Positions 26,654 to 36,356 are shown, numbered from the stretch's first letter. The stretch: DNA of 64,000 nucleotides from Bacillus sp. M6-12 (GCF_002860285.1 NZ_PGVF01000014.1:1-64000); one strand, 5' to 3'. Notes: a model not told the origin generated them from the sequence alone. Made by a program: numbers and translations.

Positions 26654-27877
26654 ATGAGTGAAGTAGTGGCCACATACTTAATTAGTGATATTGCAGGTGA
26701 CCTGGAAAAGAAAGCGGAAGGAATCGCTCTTGGTTTGACAGTCGGGACATGGACAGACCTGCCTAAACTCGAACAGGACCAGCTTAAAGTTCATAAGGGC
26801 AGGGTCGTAAGGACGGAAGTTCAAAAAGGCCGGCAACAGGATGGATCGGACAATGGTGTTATTGAAATCGCGTATCCGGCAGCAAATTTTTCGGCAGATT
26901 TGCCGGCCATCATCACGACTGTTTTTGGAAAATTGTCACTGGATGGGAAAATTAAGCTGATGGATTTGGAGATTAGAGGATCCCTGCGAAAAAGCTTTCC
27001 GGGTCCGCTTTACGGAATAAAAGGGATTAGAAACAGTCTGCAAATAGAAGGCAGACCGCTTGTAATGAGCATTTTTAAAGGAGTGCTTGGGAAAGATCTT
27101 AGCTACATGGCTGCACAGCTAAAGGAGCAGGCACTCGGTGGTGTGGATCTTGTCAAGGACGATGAGATTTTGTTTGAAAACGATAAGACTCCTTTTTTTA
27201 AACGGATAAAAGAAGGGAAGGAAGTGCTCCGGCGAGTTTGGGAAGAGACCGGACACAGAACTTTGTACGCTGTAAACCTGACAGGAAAAACATTTGAACT
27301 TCGCGATAAAGCCCGTAAAGCTGCCGAGGCAGGAGCGGACGCATTGCTATTCAACGTTTTTTCCTACGGGCTCGATGTTCTTCAAGCATTACGCGAGGAT
27401 GATGGAATTAATATACCCCTAATGGCTCATCCGGCGTTCAGCGGAGCGATCACGTCATCGGCAATTTATGGAGTGTCAAATCCGCTGCTGCTTGGAAAAT
27501 TAACCAGGATTGCCGGAGCCGACCTTTCGCTATTCCCTTCTCCTTATGGAAATGTCGCAATACCTCGCGAGGACGCGCTGGGAATCAAGGCCGCACTTAC
27601 GGAACAGGCTGATGAATGGAAACCGTCATTCCCTGTCCCGTCAGCTGGTATACATCCAGCAATGGTGCCGCAGCTGATGCATGACTTTGGAATAGATAGT
27701 GTGATCAATGCCGGCGGAGGGATACATGGACATCCGGATGGAGCAAAAGGCGGGGGACTTGCCTTCCGCCAGGCTGTGGATGCTGTCCTTAAAGGGGTGA
27801 CGCTGGACGAAGCGGCGATGGAATATGGTGAGCTGAAAAAAGCGCTTGATCTTTGGGGAGGTGCAAAAGCGAAGTGA
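26654..27877 (+). CDS. mtnW: 2,3-diketo-5-methylthiopentyl-1-phosphate enolase MtnW (RuBisCO-like)
   Basis: 407 residues, form IV RuBisCO-like fold. The metal site [10 protein letters not shown] near residue 165-178 carries the lysine that is carbamylated in the family and the two acidic ligands. [15 protein letters not shown] near 352 is the phosphate loop. It enolises the diketo phosphate and cannot fix CO2. TTAGGAGGGGTCCAGAT precedes the ATG. First gene of mtnWXBD, under SAM riboswitch control; the stop overlaps the mtnX start (GTGA). Confidence 0.96.
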   Translation: MSEVVATYLISDIAGDLEKKAEGIALGLTVGTWTDLPKLEQDQLKVHKGRVVRTEVQKGRQQDGSDNGVIEIAYPAANFSADLPAIITTVFGKLSLDGKIKLMDLEIRGSLRKSFPGPLYGIKGIRNSLQIEGRPLVMSIFKGVLGKDLSYMAAQLKEQALGGVDLVKDDEILFENDKTPFFKRIKEGKEVLRRVWEETGHRTLYAVNLTGKTFELRDKARKAAEAGADALLFNVFSYGLDVLQALREDDGINIPLMAHPAFSGAITSSAIYGVSNPLLLGKLTRIAGADLSLFPSPYGNVAIPREDALGIKAALTEQADEWKPSFPVPSAGIHPAMVPQLMHDFGIDSVINAGGGIHGHPDGAKGGGLAFRQAVDAVLKGVTLDEAAMEYGELKKALDLWGGAKAK

Positions 27878-28530
27878 GACCGATTATATTTTGTGACTTT
27901 GATGGAACGGTAACGAACAGCGACAACATTATTGCGCTGATGAAGGAATTTGCCCCGCCGGAATGGGAGCCAATAGCAGAGGATGTTCTTTCAAAGAGAG
28001 TATCGATCCGCGAAGGTGTTGGCGAGATGTTTTCGCTGCTGGAAAGCAAACATAAGGAGAAATTAATTGCCTTTCTCCTTGAGCATACGAAAATCAGAGA
28101 AGGCTTTGAGGAATTCATTGCCTTCGTAAAAGAGAATGGGATTCCTTTTTATATCATAAGCGGAGGAATGGACTTTTTTATAAAACCAATTTTAGAACCG
28201 TTTGATCTGAGAGACATTTATTGCAACAATGCTAAATTTGATGGAGAATTTATCCGTATCGAATGGCCAAACAGCTGCGATGGTGATTGCAGCAATGATT
28301 GTGGCTGCTGCAAGCCGTCGATTATGAGAAAAATCGCAGGCCCTGATGATTTCACTATTGTCATCGGTGATTCAATTACTGATCTTGAGGCGGCGAAAAA
28401 GGCGGATCTTGTACTGGCAAGGGACTTTCTGAAGAAAACATGTGAGCAGGAAGGAATTGTCCATATAGCGTTTGAGACCTTCCACGATTGCAGAGCGGCA
28501 TTGGAAAGCACGCTGGAGGTGGCTAAATGA
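27874..28530 (+). CDS. mtnX: 2-hydroxy-3-keto-5-methylthiopentenyl-1-phosphate phosphatase MtnX
   Basis: 218 residues, HAD superfamily. [17 protein letters not shown] at the N-terminus holds the nucleophile and acid aspartates; [15 protein letters not shown] near 165 is motif 4. The Cys-rich [16 protein letters not shown] loop near residue 130 is typical of MtnX. Start GTG 27874 overlaps the mtnW stop and sits after GGGGAGG; an upstream in-frame TTG at 27853 would put that site inside the gene. Confidence 0.95.
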   Translation: MRPIIFCDFDGTVTNSDNIIALMKEFAPPEWEPIAEDVLSKRVSIREGVGEMFSLLESKHKEKLIAFLLEHTKIREGFEEFIAFVKENGIPFYIISGGMDFFIKPILEPFDLRDIYCNNAKFDGEFIRIEWPNSCDGDCSNDCGCCKPSIMRKIAGPDDFTIVIGDSITDLEAAKKADLVLARDFLKKTCEQEGIVHIAFETFHDCRAALESTLEVAK

Positions 28531-29168
28531 GTATGCAGGTTATCCGCTGGAATGAGCTGGCTGATATTAAAGATGAACTGGCCCAGCGTGACTGGTTTAT
28601 GGGAACAAGCGGGAACCTTTCCATAAAGGTCGACAATGATCCGCTAACATTCCTGGTAACAGCAAGCGGTAAGGATAAGCGGAAAAGAACAGATGAAGAT
28701 TTCCTTCTCGTTGATTGCAAAGGACAGCCAGCCGGAGAGACTGCGTTAAAACCGTCTGCAGAAACGCTGCTGCATGTAGAAGTATATAATCGAACAGACG
28801 CAGGCTGCTGCCTTCACGTTCACACCGTTGAGAACAATGTGATTTCAGAGATCTATGGTGATGAAGGAAAAGTGGTTTTTAAACGTCAGGAGCTTATTAA
28901 AGCGTTCGGTAAATGGGAAGAAGATGCTGAACTGACAGTTCCAATTATCCATAATTTCGCTGATATTCCAACACTTGCAAGGGATTTTGCAAAACATGTA
29001 AAGGATGATTGGGGAGCGGTTTTAATTCGTAATCATGGGATAACTGTTTGGGGCAGGAATGGCTTTGAAGCAAAAAAAATGCTGGAAGCCTGCGAATTTC
29101 TTTTTCGGTATGAAATAATGCTGTCGCAATATAAAACATTGCCGAAGTCCTATCAAACTGTTAAATAG
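28527..29168 (+). CDS. mtnB: Methylthioribulose-1-phosphate dehydratase MtnB
   Basis: 213 residues, class II aldolase/adducin fold. Zn ligands are visible as HVHTVEN near residue 93-97 and RNHGITVWG near 170, with GTSGNLSIK near 30 for phosphate binding. It dehydrates methylthioribulose 1-phosphate to the diketone used by MtnW. ATG 28527 overlaps the mtnX stop by four bases; GGAGGTGGCTAA is the ribosome site. Confidence 0.95.
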   Translation: MSMQVIRWNELADIKDELAQRDWFMGTSGNLSIKVDNDPLTFLVTASGKDKRKRTDEDFLLVDCKGQPAGETALKPSAETLLHVEVYNRTDAGCCLHVHTVENNVISEIYGDEGKVVFKRQELIKAFGKWEEDAELTVPIIHNFADIPTLARDFAKHVKDDWGAVLIRNHGITVWGRNGFEAKKMLEACEFLFRYEIMLSQYKTLPKSYQTVK

Positions 29169-29196
29169 ATTATTAATTTTATAAGGAGGAATGAAA

Positions 29197-29736
29197 ATGG
29201 CAACTATCAGATTACACCAAAACAATGAAATTATTGAAAACCATGACGAGGTTCTGGCACTTCTGAATCAATCAGAGGTTATTTATGAGCAATGGGATAT
29301 TTCAAAGCTTCCTGAAAACCTGCAGGAGAACTATAATCTATCAGAAGGAGAGAAAAGTCAGATCCTTTCCGTGTTTGAAACGGAGATCAGGGATATCTCA
29401 GAAAGAAGGGGCTATAAAGCGCAGGATGTTATTTCCCTTTCAGAGACTACGCCGAATCTGGAACAGCTGCTAATAAATTTCCAGCGTGAACATCGCCATA
29501 GCGATGATGAAGTCCGCTTTATTGTCAGCGGACATGGAATTTTTGTCATCCAGGGTGCCAACGGAGAATGGTTTGATGTCCGTCTTAACCCGGGAGACTT
29601 GATTTCCGTACCAGAAAACACCCGGCATTACTTTACTTTGATGGAAGACAGAAAAGTTGTTGCTGTACGTATCTTTGTTACTACAGAGGGCTGGGTTCCG
29701 ATTTATGAAGATGAGGGCAGTCAGGTGGATGCCTAA
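29197..29736 (+). CDS. mtnD: Acireductone dioxygenase MtnD
   Basis: 179 residues, cupin fold. The metal ligands lie in REHRHSDDEVRFIV near residue 93-105 (HxH and E) and NTRHYFTLM near 145 (H). With Fe2+ it yields 2-keto-4-methylthiobutyrate and formate, the substrate for MtnE; with Ni2+ it takes the off-pathway route with CO. ATG 29197 is seven bases after AGGAGG; ATG 29191 is too close. Last gene of the operon. Confidence 0.95.
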   Translation: MATIRLHQNNEIIENHDEVLALLNQSEVIYEQWDISKLPENLQENYNLSEGEKSQILSVFETEIRDISERRGYKAQDVISLSETTPNLEQLLINFQREHRHSDDEVRFIVSGHGIFVIQGANGEWFDVRLNPGDLISVPENTRHYFTLMEDRKVVAVRIFVTTEGWVPIYEDEGSQVDA

Positions 29737-29755
29737 TTTATTATATGAACAAGAA

Positions 29756-29786
29756 AAAGCCTTGCCGCATTTTCCGGCAAGGCTTT
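29756..29786 (+). terminator. Terminator of mtnWXBD
   Basis: AAAGCCTTGCCG and CGGCAAGGCTTT pair around a seven-base loop. Confidence 0.87.
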
Positions 29787-29828
29787 GTTGCTTGTTTAAG
29801 CTCATTATTGATTTTGCCACTATGTTGA

Positions 29829-30025
29829 TGTCTAGGTTCAGCGCCCAGCCCCGACTCACAGGACAAGGAACGCTACGGCAGCGATACATCGCACGAAACA
29901 AAGCGTCAGCTTTGTAGGATGTGCTGGCGTTGATGTTTGGCACAGGACGGAGGCTGTAATGGTTTTTGATTACAGCCCTGCCAGAACTTTAGTCGACGGT
30001 CCTTTGGGCGCTTTCGCTTTTCTAT
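29829..30025. repeat. Dispersed repeat family A, copy 2
   Basis: Shares with the reverse complement of 63645-63812 the blocks CAGCCCCGACNCACAGGA, ACAAAGCGNCAGCTTT, GATGTGCTGGCGT, TTTGGCACAG and TTTAGTCGACG, ending GGGCGCTTTCGCTTTT. This copy has an extra GGCTGTAAT..ATTACAGCC hairpin near 29951-29977. Confidence 0.8.
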
Positions 30026-30049
30026 ATTGGAGCGGAAGGAGCGAGACTC

Positions 30050-30215
30050 TTCGAAAATGCTTCACATTACCTTCGTGCGGTGTTTTTTCAGGGATATTAA
30101 CCCCGGAATAACGGGTCAAGGGAGACCCCCGCAGGGCAGCACCGTGGAGGCACCTGAGCCGCCCGCGGAAAGCGAGCCCTTCTCGCTGCAATCTACAGCT
30201 AAGTTTGGCAGAGCA
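30050..30215. repeat. Dispersed repeat family B, copy 1
   Basis: Contains TGCGGTGTTTTTTCA, GGGAGACCCCCGCAGG, GGAGGCACCTGAGCCGCCCG and CGGAAAGCGAGC. The same blocks in the same order occur at 49860-50040. No coding potential that survives comparison of the two copies. Confidence 0.78.
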
Positions 30216-30384
30216 TTTTTACCATTCTTTTAGAAATAAAGTTCCTGGCCGCAGAATAGAATAGAGAAAAAAGTGGAAATTTTGGATTTTTTGTCTAATG
30301 TTGCTAATCTATTTACAGAGGTTGAAAATTTTGTAATAATCCATAAGTATTTAATTTTTCAAATGAAAGGGAAGCGTTTTTGAT

Positions 30385-30622
30385 ATGGTTGCTAGCTTAG
30401 AAAAAATCGGGAAACTTATTCAAGAGAAACGAAAAGAAATGATTAAATTAGCCAATGAAATGGGATTAACAGCGAGCATACACTCCGCTTAGCCAGGAAC
30501 TTGATAAATTAATGAATGTGTATCAGACAATTGAAAAACAGCCTGCGTCAGAAGTCAAAATCGCTTTTAAGAAAACAGTTATTATTATGCAAAAATCGTT
30601 TTCTGATGTTAGAGTATTTTAG
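30385..30622 (+). pseudogene. spo0E: spo0E (Spo0A phosphatase), broken by two single-base losses
   Basis: The first frame reads KIGKLIQEKRKEMIKLANEM and stops at TAG 30490. Restoring one A near 30471 and one near 30491 yields GLTSEHTLRLSQELDKLMNV and a further 30 residues to TAG 30622, the Spo0E signature SQELDxLxNxYQ. Intact Spo0E is a phosphatase that removes phosphate from Spo0A and delays sporulation. The position, downstream of mtnD and upstream of a kinD-like gene, matches B. subtilis spo0E. Only a GGGAAG lies upstream of the ATG. Confidence 0.85.
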
Positions 30623-30666
30623 GAATCTGTTATAATAAAAGGAACTTGATTCTGGAGCTGAAAGAA

Positions 30667-31248
30667 ATGGAAAGCATTCAACTTATGGCAAATGGCGAAG
30701 CAACACAGGGGGCCCTTTTCTTTATTGAAGGTGAATTAATCAATATAATAGTAAAGGACGTTGACCGGTTCCAGATTGGGCAATCAGTTACCTGCATATC
30801 TGACTCAGGTCAATTTACCACTAAAATTATTAAAAAGCATAATTTTAATCTATACCTTTACCTTCCTATGACTGAGCAGCTTATGAACGAGAACAGAAGA
30901 AAGGCTGCAAGGTGTGAGCTTAAAGTGCCTGCAACAATTAACATTATCGATACGACGTTGGAGTCAGAAATAATCGATATAAGCATCCAGGGGCTTGCCT
31001 TTCAGTTGTCCGCCCTTCTTGGTGAAGAGTCAGAATTGAAAATCGCGTTTCCTATTCTTGAACAAATGGTTACATGCGGCATAGAAGTGAAAAACCAGAA
31101 TGAGATGGGAAATGGATGTGTCCGCTGCGGCAGCTTAATTACCACCATCAGTGAGGAAAGCCGCTTCCAGATTAGACGTTATATTCTTATGGAACAGCTA
31201 AAGAAAATTGAAGAAGAGTCCCAGCAGCTTGATCCCGGGATTGCATAG
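30667..31248 (+). CDS. PilZ-domain protein (c-di-GMP effector, YpfB/YcgR-like)
   Basis: 193 residues. The N-terminal half (about 1-75) is a YcgR_N-like beta domain. PilZ follows: NRRKAARCELKVP near residue 82 gives the R-x-x-x-R motif, and DISIQGLAF near 115 gives D/NxSxxG, so c-di-GMP binding is likely. ATG 30667 follows GGAG by nine bases. Such proteins adjust motility or polysaccharide output. It is alone, between the spo0E remnant and its terminator. Confidence 0.85.
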   Translation: MESIQLMANGEATQGALFFIEGELINIIVKDVDRFQIGQSVTCISDSGQFTTKIIKKHNFNLYLYLPMTEQLMNENRRKAARCELKVPATINIIDTTLESEIIDISIQGLAFQLSALLGEESELKIAFPILEQMVTCGIEVKNQNEMGNGCVRCGSLITTISEESRFQIRRYILMEQLKKIEEESQQLDPGIA

Positions 31249-31283
31249 CAAAAAACCTTGTCACTAAATAGACAAGGTTTTTC
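31249..31283 (+). terminator. Terminator of the PilZ gene
   Basis: AAAAACCTTGTC and GACAAGGTTTTT pair around an eight-base loop. Confidence 0.88.
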
Positions 31284-31454
31284 TTGCGCGAAGAAGCATA
31301 TATTCATTAAGGGCAGCAGTCCAAGCTCCCTAAAATGGCCAAGTTCCCCTTGCTGTGACCGTCCATGGAAAATAGGCTCGGATCTTTAATTCGGGAATTT
31401 ACTTGTTTCTAATTCCTAAGATGTTCTTCAAGGAAGGTCGCATTAAATTTGCCT

Positions 31455-32183
31455 TTAGATCTCAAGCAGAAGAATCATGAATAAAAGGCCAACGATGAAG
31501 GCATAGGTAGAGGTTCGCTCATTGCCGTCTCCATGGCTTTCTGGAATCAATTCCTTATAGATGATAAACAGCATTGCACCTGCAGCGAACGACAGACCAT
31601 AAGGGACCAGGAATTCTACATAAGAAGTTAAGTAAAATCCCATTATGGACGTTACAACTTCTATAGTGCCGGTTAAAGTGGCCAGGATAAACGCTTTAAA
31701 TTTATTTATTTTTTGATTGATTAAAAATAATGCAACCAGTAAGCCTTCAGGTGCATTTTGAAGCCCGATGGCAAAGGCAATTAAATTGCCGGTATCGCCT
31801 GTACTAGAGGCATAGCTGACCCCAACCGAAAGACCTTCGGGAATATTATGGAGTGTGATGGCGGCAATAATCAGCATTGCTTTTTCATCAAACTGGATCC
31901 CGCTTTTTGAATGCTCAAGATCCATATGGGGAATGTATGACTCTAAAAGGGTTAAACATAGTACTCCTAAAAATATACCAATAACCAGCTGTAAAAAACC
32001 GCCTGTTGCAAGTGTTTCAGGAATAAGGCCAAGCAAAGATGCTGCCATCATAATACCTGCAGTAAAAGCCAGGAGTGTATCCTTCCATCTGTGGGTGATT
32101 GATCCTTGAATGAATAAAATCACCAAAGCTCCCAACCCGGTTGACATAGCAGAGAGGATACTGCCAACTAACATTTCACTCAT
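31455..32183 (-). CDS. ZIP family metal transporter (ZupT-like)
   Basis: 242 residues with eight membrane helices. Metal-site motifs: HNIPEGLSVGVSYA near residue 114 and the paired helix motif NAPEGLLVALFL near 143, the standard HNxPEG and xxPEG pair of ZIP proteins. It imports divalent metals, zinc or iron most often. Reads toward a region without a gene. No Zur or Mn box recognised. Confidence 0.88.
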   Translation of the reverse strand: MSEMLVGSILSAMSTGLGALVILFIQGSITHRWKDTLLAFTAGIMMAASLLGLIPETLATGGFLQLVIGIFLGVLCLTLLESYIPHMDLEHSKSGIQFDEKAMLIIAAITLHNIPEGLSVGVSYASSTGDTGNLIAFAIGLQNAPEGLLVALFLINQKINKFKAFILATLTGTIEVVTSIMGFYLTSYVEFLVPYGLSFAAGAMLFIIYKELIPESHGDGNERTSTYAFIVGLLFMILLLEI

Positions 32184-32662
32184 GTTATTCTCCTATGTGA
32201 AATAAAATTAAAACTAAATGTAAGCAAGCCAGGCTAGTGTGATTTTTATCATAGTATTTTTCTGAATTTTAATATAGTTATAGTAGTGAAGCTTTATTAC
32301 ATGAAAAACTCCAGCAGAATGGGGTTGTTCAGACATATCACTAATTCCATACTTCTTCTTCCCACCAGGGTTCTTGCTTAGACGATGAAATTTATCTCCA
32401 TCAGAATAGAAAACATCCAATAGTATCTTATCCTTTATTTGAAAAAATGTTCCAGTCAATTTATTGTCACATATTTTTGGTGAAGCAGGCAAATTCTATC
32501 CCATTCTTTGTGAACAAAAGCACAAGCAGTAAATAGCCACTTTGCCAAAGAAGAACAAATATTGTTTCCCATGGCGGAAAGGATATTGAATGAAAAAGAA
32601 AAAGAGGATACTGGATTGAACTGCAAGAGTGACAGTTGGGCGAGGTTAAAGCAGAAAGGATT
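32184..32662. other. Intergenic region upstream of ZIP gene
   Basis: No supported gene; frames of 60-90 codons lack ribosome sites or run through the terminator at 32663. AAAGGATATTGAATG at about 32578 would start only an eight-codon frame. Confidence 0.35.
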
Positions 32663-32693
32663 AAAAAAGCCTCAGAATTCCGAGGCTTTTTTT
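32663..32693 (+). terminator. Rho-independent terminator without a clear gene
   Basis: AAAAAAGCCTC and GAGGCTTTTTT pair around AGAATTCC, with a T-run on both strands. Possibly ends an unannotated short transcript. Confidence 0.8.
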
Positions 32694-32867
32694 GAAGGTT
32701 TGAATGTAATTTTTATAACAGGTACAGATTTTCTAGCTTTCAGCGCGTATCAACTTTTATTCCACTTTGCGGCAAAGGGGCCGCTTTTGTGAGGATGTGG
32801 GTCAAAACGGCATTTCCAAAGGACGAAGGTTGTAACAATTTTTATGTTCACAACCCTGGCGATCCTA

Positions 32868-32905
32868 TCCGTTCTTCCTCTTAATAGGGCGCTTGCGCTT
32901 TTCCT
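32868..32905. repeat. Fragment of repeat family A (right end)
   Basis: GTTCTTCCTCTTAATAGGGC followed by GCTTGCGCTTTTCC. Shares the right end of family A and the TTCTTCCTCT lead of the fragment at 43124. Confidence 0.55.
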
Positions 32906-32908
32906 AAG

Positions 32909-34135
32909 TTAATTTGTATGCCACTCAGCAAGTTCCTTGTCAGAAGGAAGGAAGAAGCTAAATAATCCAAGTAAAGGCATGGCACCAACAATTTGTATTG
33001 TAGCAGCAAGACTAATAACATCAGCAAGTTTTCCAAGTGCAACAGAACCGATTGCTCCCATTCCAAACGCTAATCCGACTGTCAGGCCTGCCATGGTGCC
33101 TACTTTACCGGGTACAAGCTCCTGGGCGTAAACAACAGTTACCGAGAAGCTTGACATCAGAATAAAACCAATAATGAATAACAGAATAAGCGAAACTGAT
33201 GCCGGCACATAAGGAAGAAGGAGCGTTAATGGTGCACTGCCAGCAAGTGAAAACAATATTACATTCTTTCTGCCGAATCTGTCAGCAAGCGGGCCGCCAA
33301 AAAATGTCCCAAGCGCACCTGCGGCGAGGAAAACAAACAGATAGATCTGCGAAGTTTTAATGCTGAAATTGTATTTATCGATAATATAAAACGCGTAAAA
33401 GTTTGTCATGCATGCGATATACCAGGAACGTGCAAAAATGACGAATAGTATTATTATAAGGGCTTTTTTAATCCGGGCCCCGATTCTGCTGCTGCCCTGG
33501 CTGCCAGTTTTCTTTTTCGCTGTAAAGATTAGGAGCTGAGCAGAGTACCACTTAGCTATATAGGCTAACAACAGTACAGCGCAAGCTGCAACAGGAACGA
33601 ACCACATGGCTCCTTTTTGTCCGATTGGCACGAGCACAAGCGCCGTTATAAGAGGAGCAAGGGCCTGTCCTGAATTACCCCCTACCTGGTAAATGGATTG
33701 AGCCAGACCTCGTTTCGGCCCTGCTGCCATATAAGCTACTCGGGATCCTTCCGGGTGAAATACCGCAGAGCCGATGCCTATTAGCATAACTGAAAGAATT
33801 ACAATACCATAGCTTGGGGCAACGGCAAGCAGAACTATGCCGCAGAGCGAGCTTGCCAGTGCAGCCGGAAGGGCATATGGCATTGGCTTTTTGTCCGTAT
33901 ACCAGCCGATTACAGGCTGCATGACAGAAGAAATCATATTCAGCGCAAATCCGATGAGTCCAATTTGAGTGTAGCTTAATGCCATTGATTTTTCCAGGAT
34001 GGGAAACATAGCCGGAACCACTGCCTGAAGGGTATCATTTAAAAGATGACAAAACCCGATAATGAACAAAACTCTATAAGCAGTAGCCATTTCATTCCCA
34101 GTTTGTTTTTTTACTTGGATAGCCGTAGAACTCAT
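32909..34135 (-). CDS. MFS transporter, fosmidomycin-resistance (Fsr) type
   Basis: 408 residues, twelve membrane segments. The N-terminal half has the Fsr/YfnC layout: CHLLNDTLQAVVPAMFPILE near residue 33, GSAVFHPEGSRVA near 123 and YQVGGNSGQALAPL near 150. Relatives export fosmidomycin and fusaric-acid-like compounds. Motif A (ADRFGRKN) appears in the second half near 285. Transcribed away from the KinD-like gene's 3' end, possibly with it: only 96 bases separate them and both read minus. Confidence 0.87.
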   Translation of the reverse strand: MSSTAIQVKKQTGNEMATAYRVLFIIGFCHLLNDTLQAVVPAMFPILEKSMALSYTQIGLIGFALNMISSVMQPVIGWYTDKKPMPYALPAALASSLCGIVLLAVAPSYGIVILSVMLIGIGSAVFHPEGSRVAYMAAGPKRGLAQSIYQVGGNSGQALAPLITALVLVPIGQKGAMWFVPVAACAVLLLAYIAKWYSAQLLIFTAKKKTGSQGSSRIGARIKKALIIILFVIFARSWYIACMTNFYAFYIIDKYNFSIKTSQIYLFVFLAAGALGTFFGGPLADRFGRKNVILFSLAGSAPLTLLLPYVPASVSLILLFIIGFILMSSFSVTVVYAQELVPGKVGTMAGLTVGLAFGMGAIGSVALGKLADVISLAATIQIVGAMPLLGLFSFFLPSDKELAEWHTN

Positions 34136-34231
34136 GCAGATAATCTCCTAACATTTATAGATAAAAAATATAAAAACTAATACCACGTGCCAGATTCCGA
34201 GCACATGGCAATTCTCCAATTAAAGTGTATG

Positions 34232-35725
34232 TTATTTCTCCAGAATAACCGGCAAGATAATAGCGACCTGTGTCCCCTCGTTTTCTTGACTCGAGATAGA
34301 AATTGTTCCGTGAAAAAGTTCGACAATACGCTTGCAAATAAGTAGTCCCAGCCCTGTTCCTGACTTCTTGGAAGTATAAAAGGGATCAAACACTCTTTCA
34401 ATTTCTGCCTCACTGATACCGATTCCATTATCAGAAATTACAATATATACCTTAGTATCCTTTTTTGAAAGGCTAATGTTCAAAGCTCCCTGCTCCCGGA
34501 GTGCCTCAAAGCCGTTTTTGGAGACGTTTAGGATAACCTGCTTCAGCTGATCTTTTGAACAGCTTACCATGAGGGGGTCGGAAGGAAGGGAGAGATGGAA
34601 TTCCGCATTATAGAGCCTTGCTTCGGATTCAATAATCGGTGCCAAATCACTTGCAACTTCCCTGATATCCATTACTGACATTAAAGGGGCAGCCGGCTTT
34701 CCAAGAATTATGAATTCGCTCACAATATCATTTATTCTTGAAATTTCCTCCATGATAACGGAGAAGTAAAATTGATCCTCTTGATCAATATGCTTCTCTT
34801 TAAGCAGCTGGATCAGCCCTTTTATACCGGTAAGAGGATTTTTTATTTCATGAGCAGTACTGGCGGCCAATGTCCCCACAACCTCAAGTTTTTGAGCATC
34901 AATTAATTTTTGCTGCATTCTTGCCTCACGCTTAAGGAGCAGATATTTAATGAATAAAAATAATATATGGGCCACAGCCACGACAGTCAGCATAAAATTA
35001 ATTAAGAACTGATAATTGATTGCTGGAATGGATGATGGAATCTGAATCTTCATTGTCCAAGATACATCATCAACCGGGAGTGAAACATAGTCTGATCCGT
35101 CTTTATTCACAAGTTCCTTATTAATAGTCATAATTGGTTCACCTGTTTTGTCTTCAATTAAAACAGGGACCTCCGGTGTCAGAATTCCCATTACATTTTC
35201 TATATAATCAAGGCGAAGGCATGCAATAATATATCCCTTCACACCGTCTTGTTCATCAAGCACAGGTGTGGTAACAGTAAAATACCTGAAATGGCCTCCC
35301 CATTTTTCCCTTTGGCTTGCTACAATCGAGGTTTTTGTAAGCAGCGCGCCTTGAATGGAGGTATCTTTTTGGAAATAATGTTTCGGTAAATAATTATTGG
35401 TTGCTGCTTTAACCTCCCCATTGCTATTAATCCAATACATTCCTCCAAATCGGGGATCCATCCTTTCTGCTTTCGCTAACAGATCTTTTATCTGTTTAGG
35501 CTCATCGTAGACTGCAGACCCGCTAAGTGCAAGAATTTCGAGTCTGCTTTTTGTTTCCCCGATCAGCTGGTCGAGGTATTTTAGGTGGATAGACCCGATC
35601 CACTCAGCTCTTTGAGCCTGTTGATGTTTAGCAGCTTTGTCCGAAAAAAACAGAAAGAGCCCAAGGGATAAGAGGACTGGCAGAACTACTGCTAGCACAT
35701 ATAAATTTAACTGTTTATTTTTCAA
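34232..35725 (-). CDS. kinD: Membrane sensor histidine kinase with extracellular Cache domain (KinD-like)
   Basis: 497 residues. Two membrane helices (about 8-26 and 241-262) flank an external dCACHE-type domain. HisKA has STAHEIKNPLTGIKG near 292, and HATPase_c carries VSKNGFEAL, DNGIGIS and GTGLGLLI. Same layout and length as B. subtilis KinD, a sporulation kinase that reads external signals, and its neighbour upstream is mhqR as there. TTG start at 35725 with a weak GAGTG site. Conserved HEIKNPLTGIKG resembles other Spo0F kinases. Confidence 0.85.
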   Translation of the reverse strand: MKNKQLNLYVLAVVLPVLLSLGLFLFFSDKAAKHQQAQRAEWIGSIHLKYLDQLIGETKSRLEILALSGSAVYDEPKQIKDLLAKAERMDPRFGGMYWINSNGEVKAATNNYLPKHYFQKDTSIQGALLTKTSIVASQREKWGGHFRYFTVTTPVLDEQDGVKGYIIACLRLDYIENVMGILTPEVPVLIEDKTGEPIMTINKELVNKDGSDYVSLPVDDVSWTMKIQIPSSIPAINYQFLINFMLTVVAVAHILFLFIKYLLLKREARMQQKLIDAQKLEVVGTLAASTAHEIKNPLTGIKGLIQLLKEKHIDQEDQFYFSVIMEEISRINDIVSEFIILGKPAAPLMSVMDIREVASDLAPIIESEARLYNAEFHLSLPSDPLMVSCSKDQLKQVILNVSKNGFEALREQGALNISLSKKDTKVYIVISDNGIGISEAEIERVFDPFYTSKKSGTGLGLLICKRIVELFHGTISISSQENEGTQVAIILPVILEK

Positions 35726-35915
35726 TAATTATTCACTCATTTTTTTACATATTAGCTGCTATCTTATTATAGCAAATTTACACAAGAGTAAAATAATTTG
35801 ATTTTTGCTTGTTTTGCATCTCTCCGACAGTTTGACAAGCAGAACTGAATTTTAATATAATAATTTTGAATTCGAGATATTTAAGTTTTTTACAATTTAT
35901 AAGGCGGTGCCATAG

Positions 35916-36356
35916 ATGGAAAAAGACGATATCCAGCAGTCTTTGAAGCTTTATATTGTACTTTCAAGAGCTCATCGTTCCATTAATGATAAAGTTAATT
36001 CATTTATTGCTGATAAAGGCCTGAATTTAACTGAATTTGCGGTGCTTGAGCTTCTTTACCATAAAGGTGACCAGCCCCTTCAGCAAATTGGCGGCAAAAT
36101 CCTCCTGGCAAGCGGAAGTATTACGTATGTGGTCGACAAGCTGGAACAAAAAGAATATTTAACAAGGGTCGCCTGCAAGACCGATCGCCGTGTAACATTT
36201 GCCTCAATTACGGAAAAGGGAAAGGAATTCATCGAATCAATCTTTCCTGAACATGAAGCCCGTATTCATGACATGATGAGCGTATTAACGGCAAGTGAAA
36301 GAGAAACCGCGATTAATCTTCTTAAAAAAATTGGATTGAATGCGGATGGACAATAA
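35916..36356 (+). CDS. mhqR: MarR-family regulator MhqR-like
   Basis: 146 residues. Winged helix-turn-helix: LTEFAVLELLYHKG near residue 37, GSITYVVDKLEQKEYL near 67, wing CKTDRRVTFASITEKG near 88. MhqR represses quinone- and catechol-inducible dioxygenase and azoreductase genes; no such targets lie nearby. Chosen symbol rests on sequence feel and on the kinD-mhqR synteny. AAGGCGGTG precedes the ATG; its own terminator follows. Confidence 0.8.
   Translation: MEKDDIQQSLKLYIVLSRAHRSINDKVNSFIADKGLNLTEFAVLELLYHKGDQPLQQIGGKILLASGSITYVVDKLEQKEYLTRVACKTDRRVTFASITEKGKEFIESIFPEHEARIHDMMSVLTASERETAINLLKKIGLNADGQ

Noticed and set aside
32214..32492. A 92-codon minus-strand frame.
   Set aside because: No ribosome site and no recognisable protein character; AT-rich intergenic composition.
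32562..32792. A 76-codon plus-strand frame.
   Set aside because: It reads straight through a strong terminator at 32663-32693.
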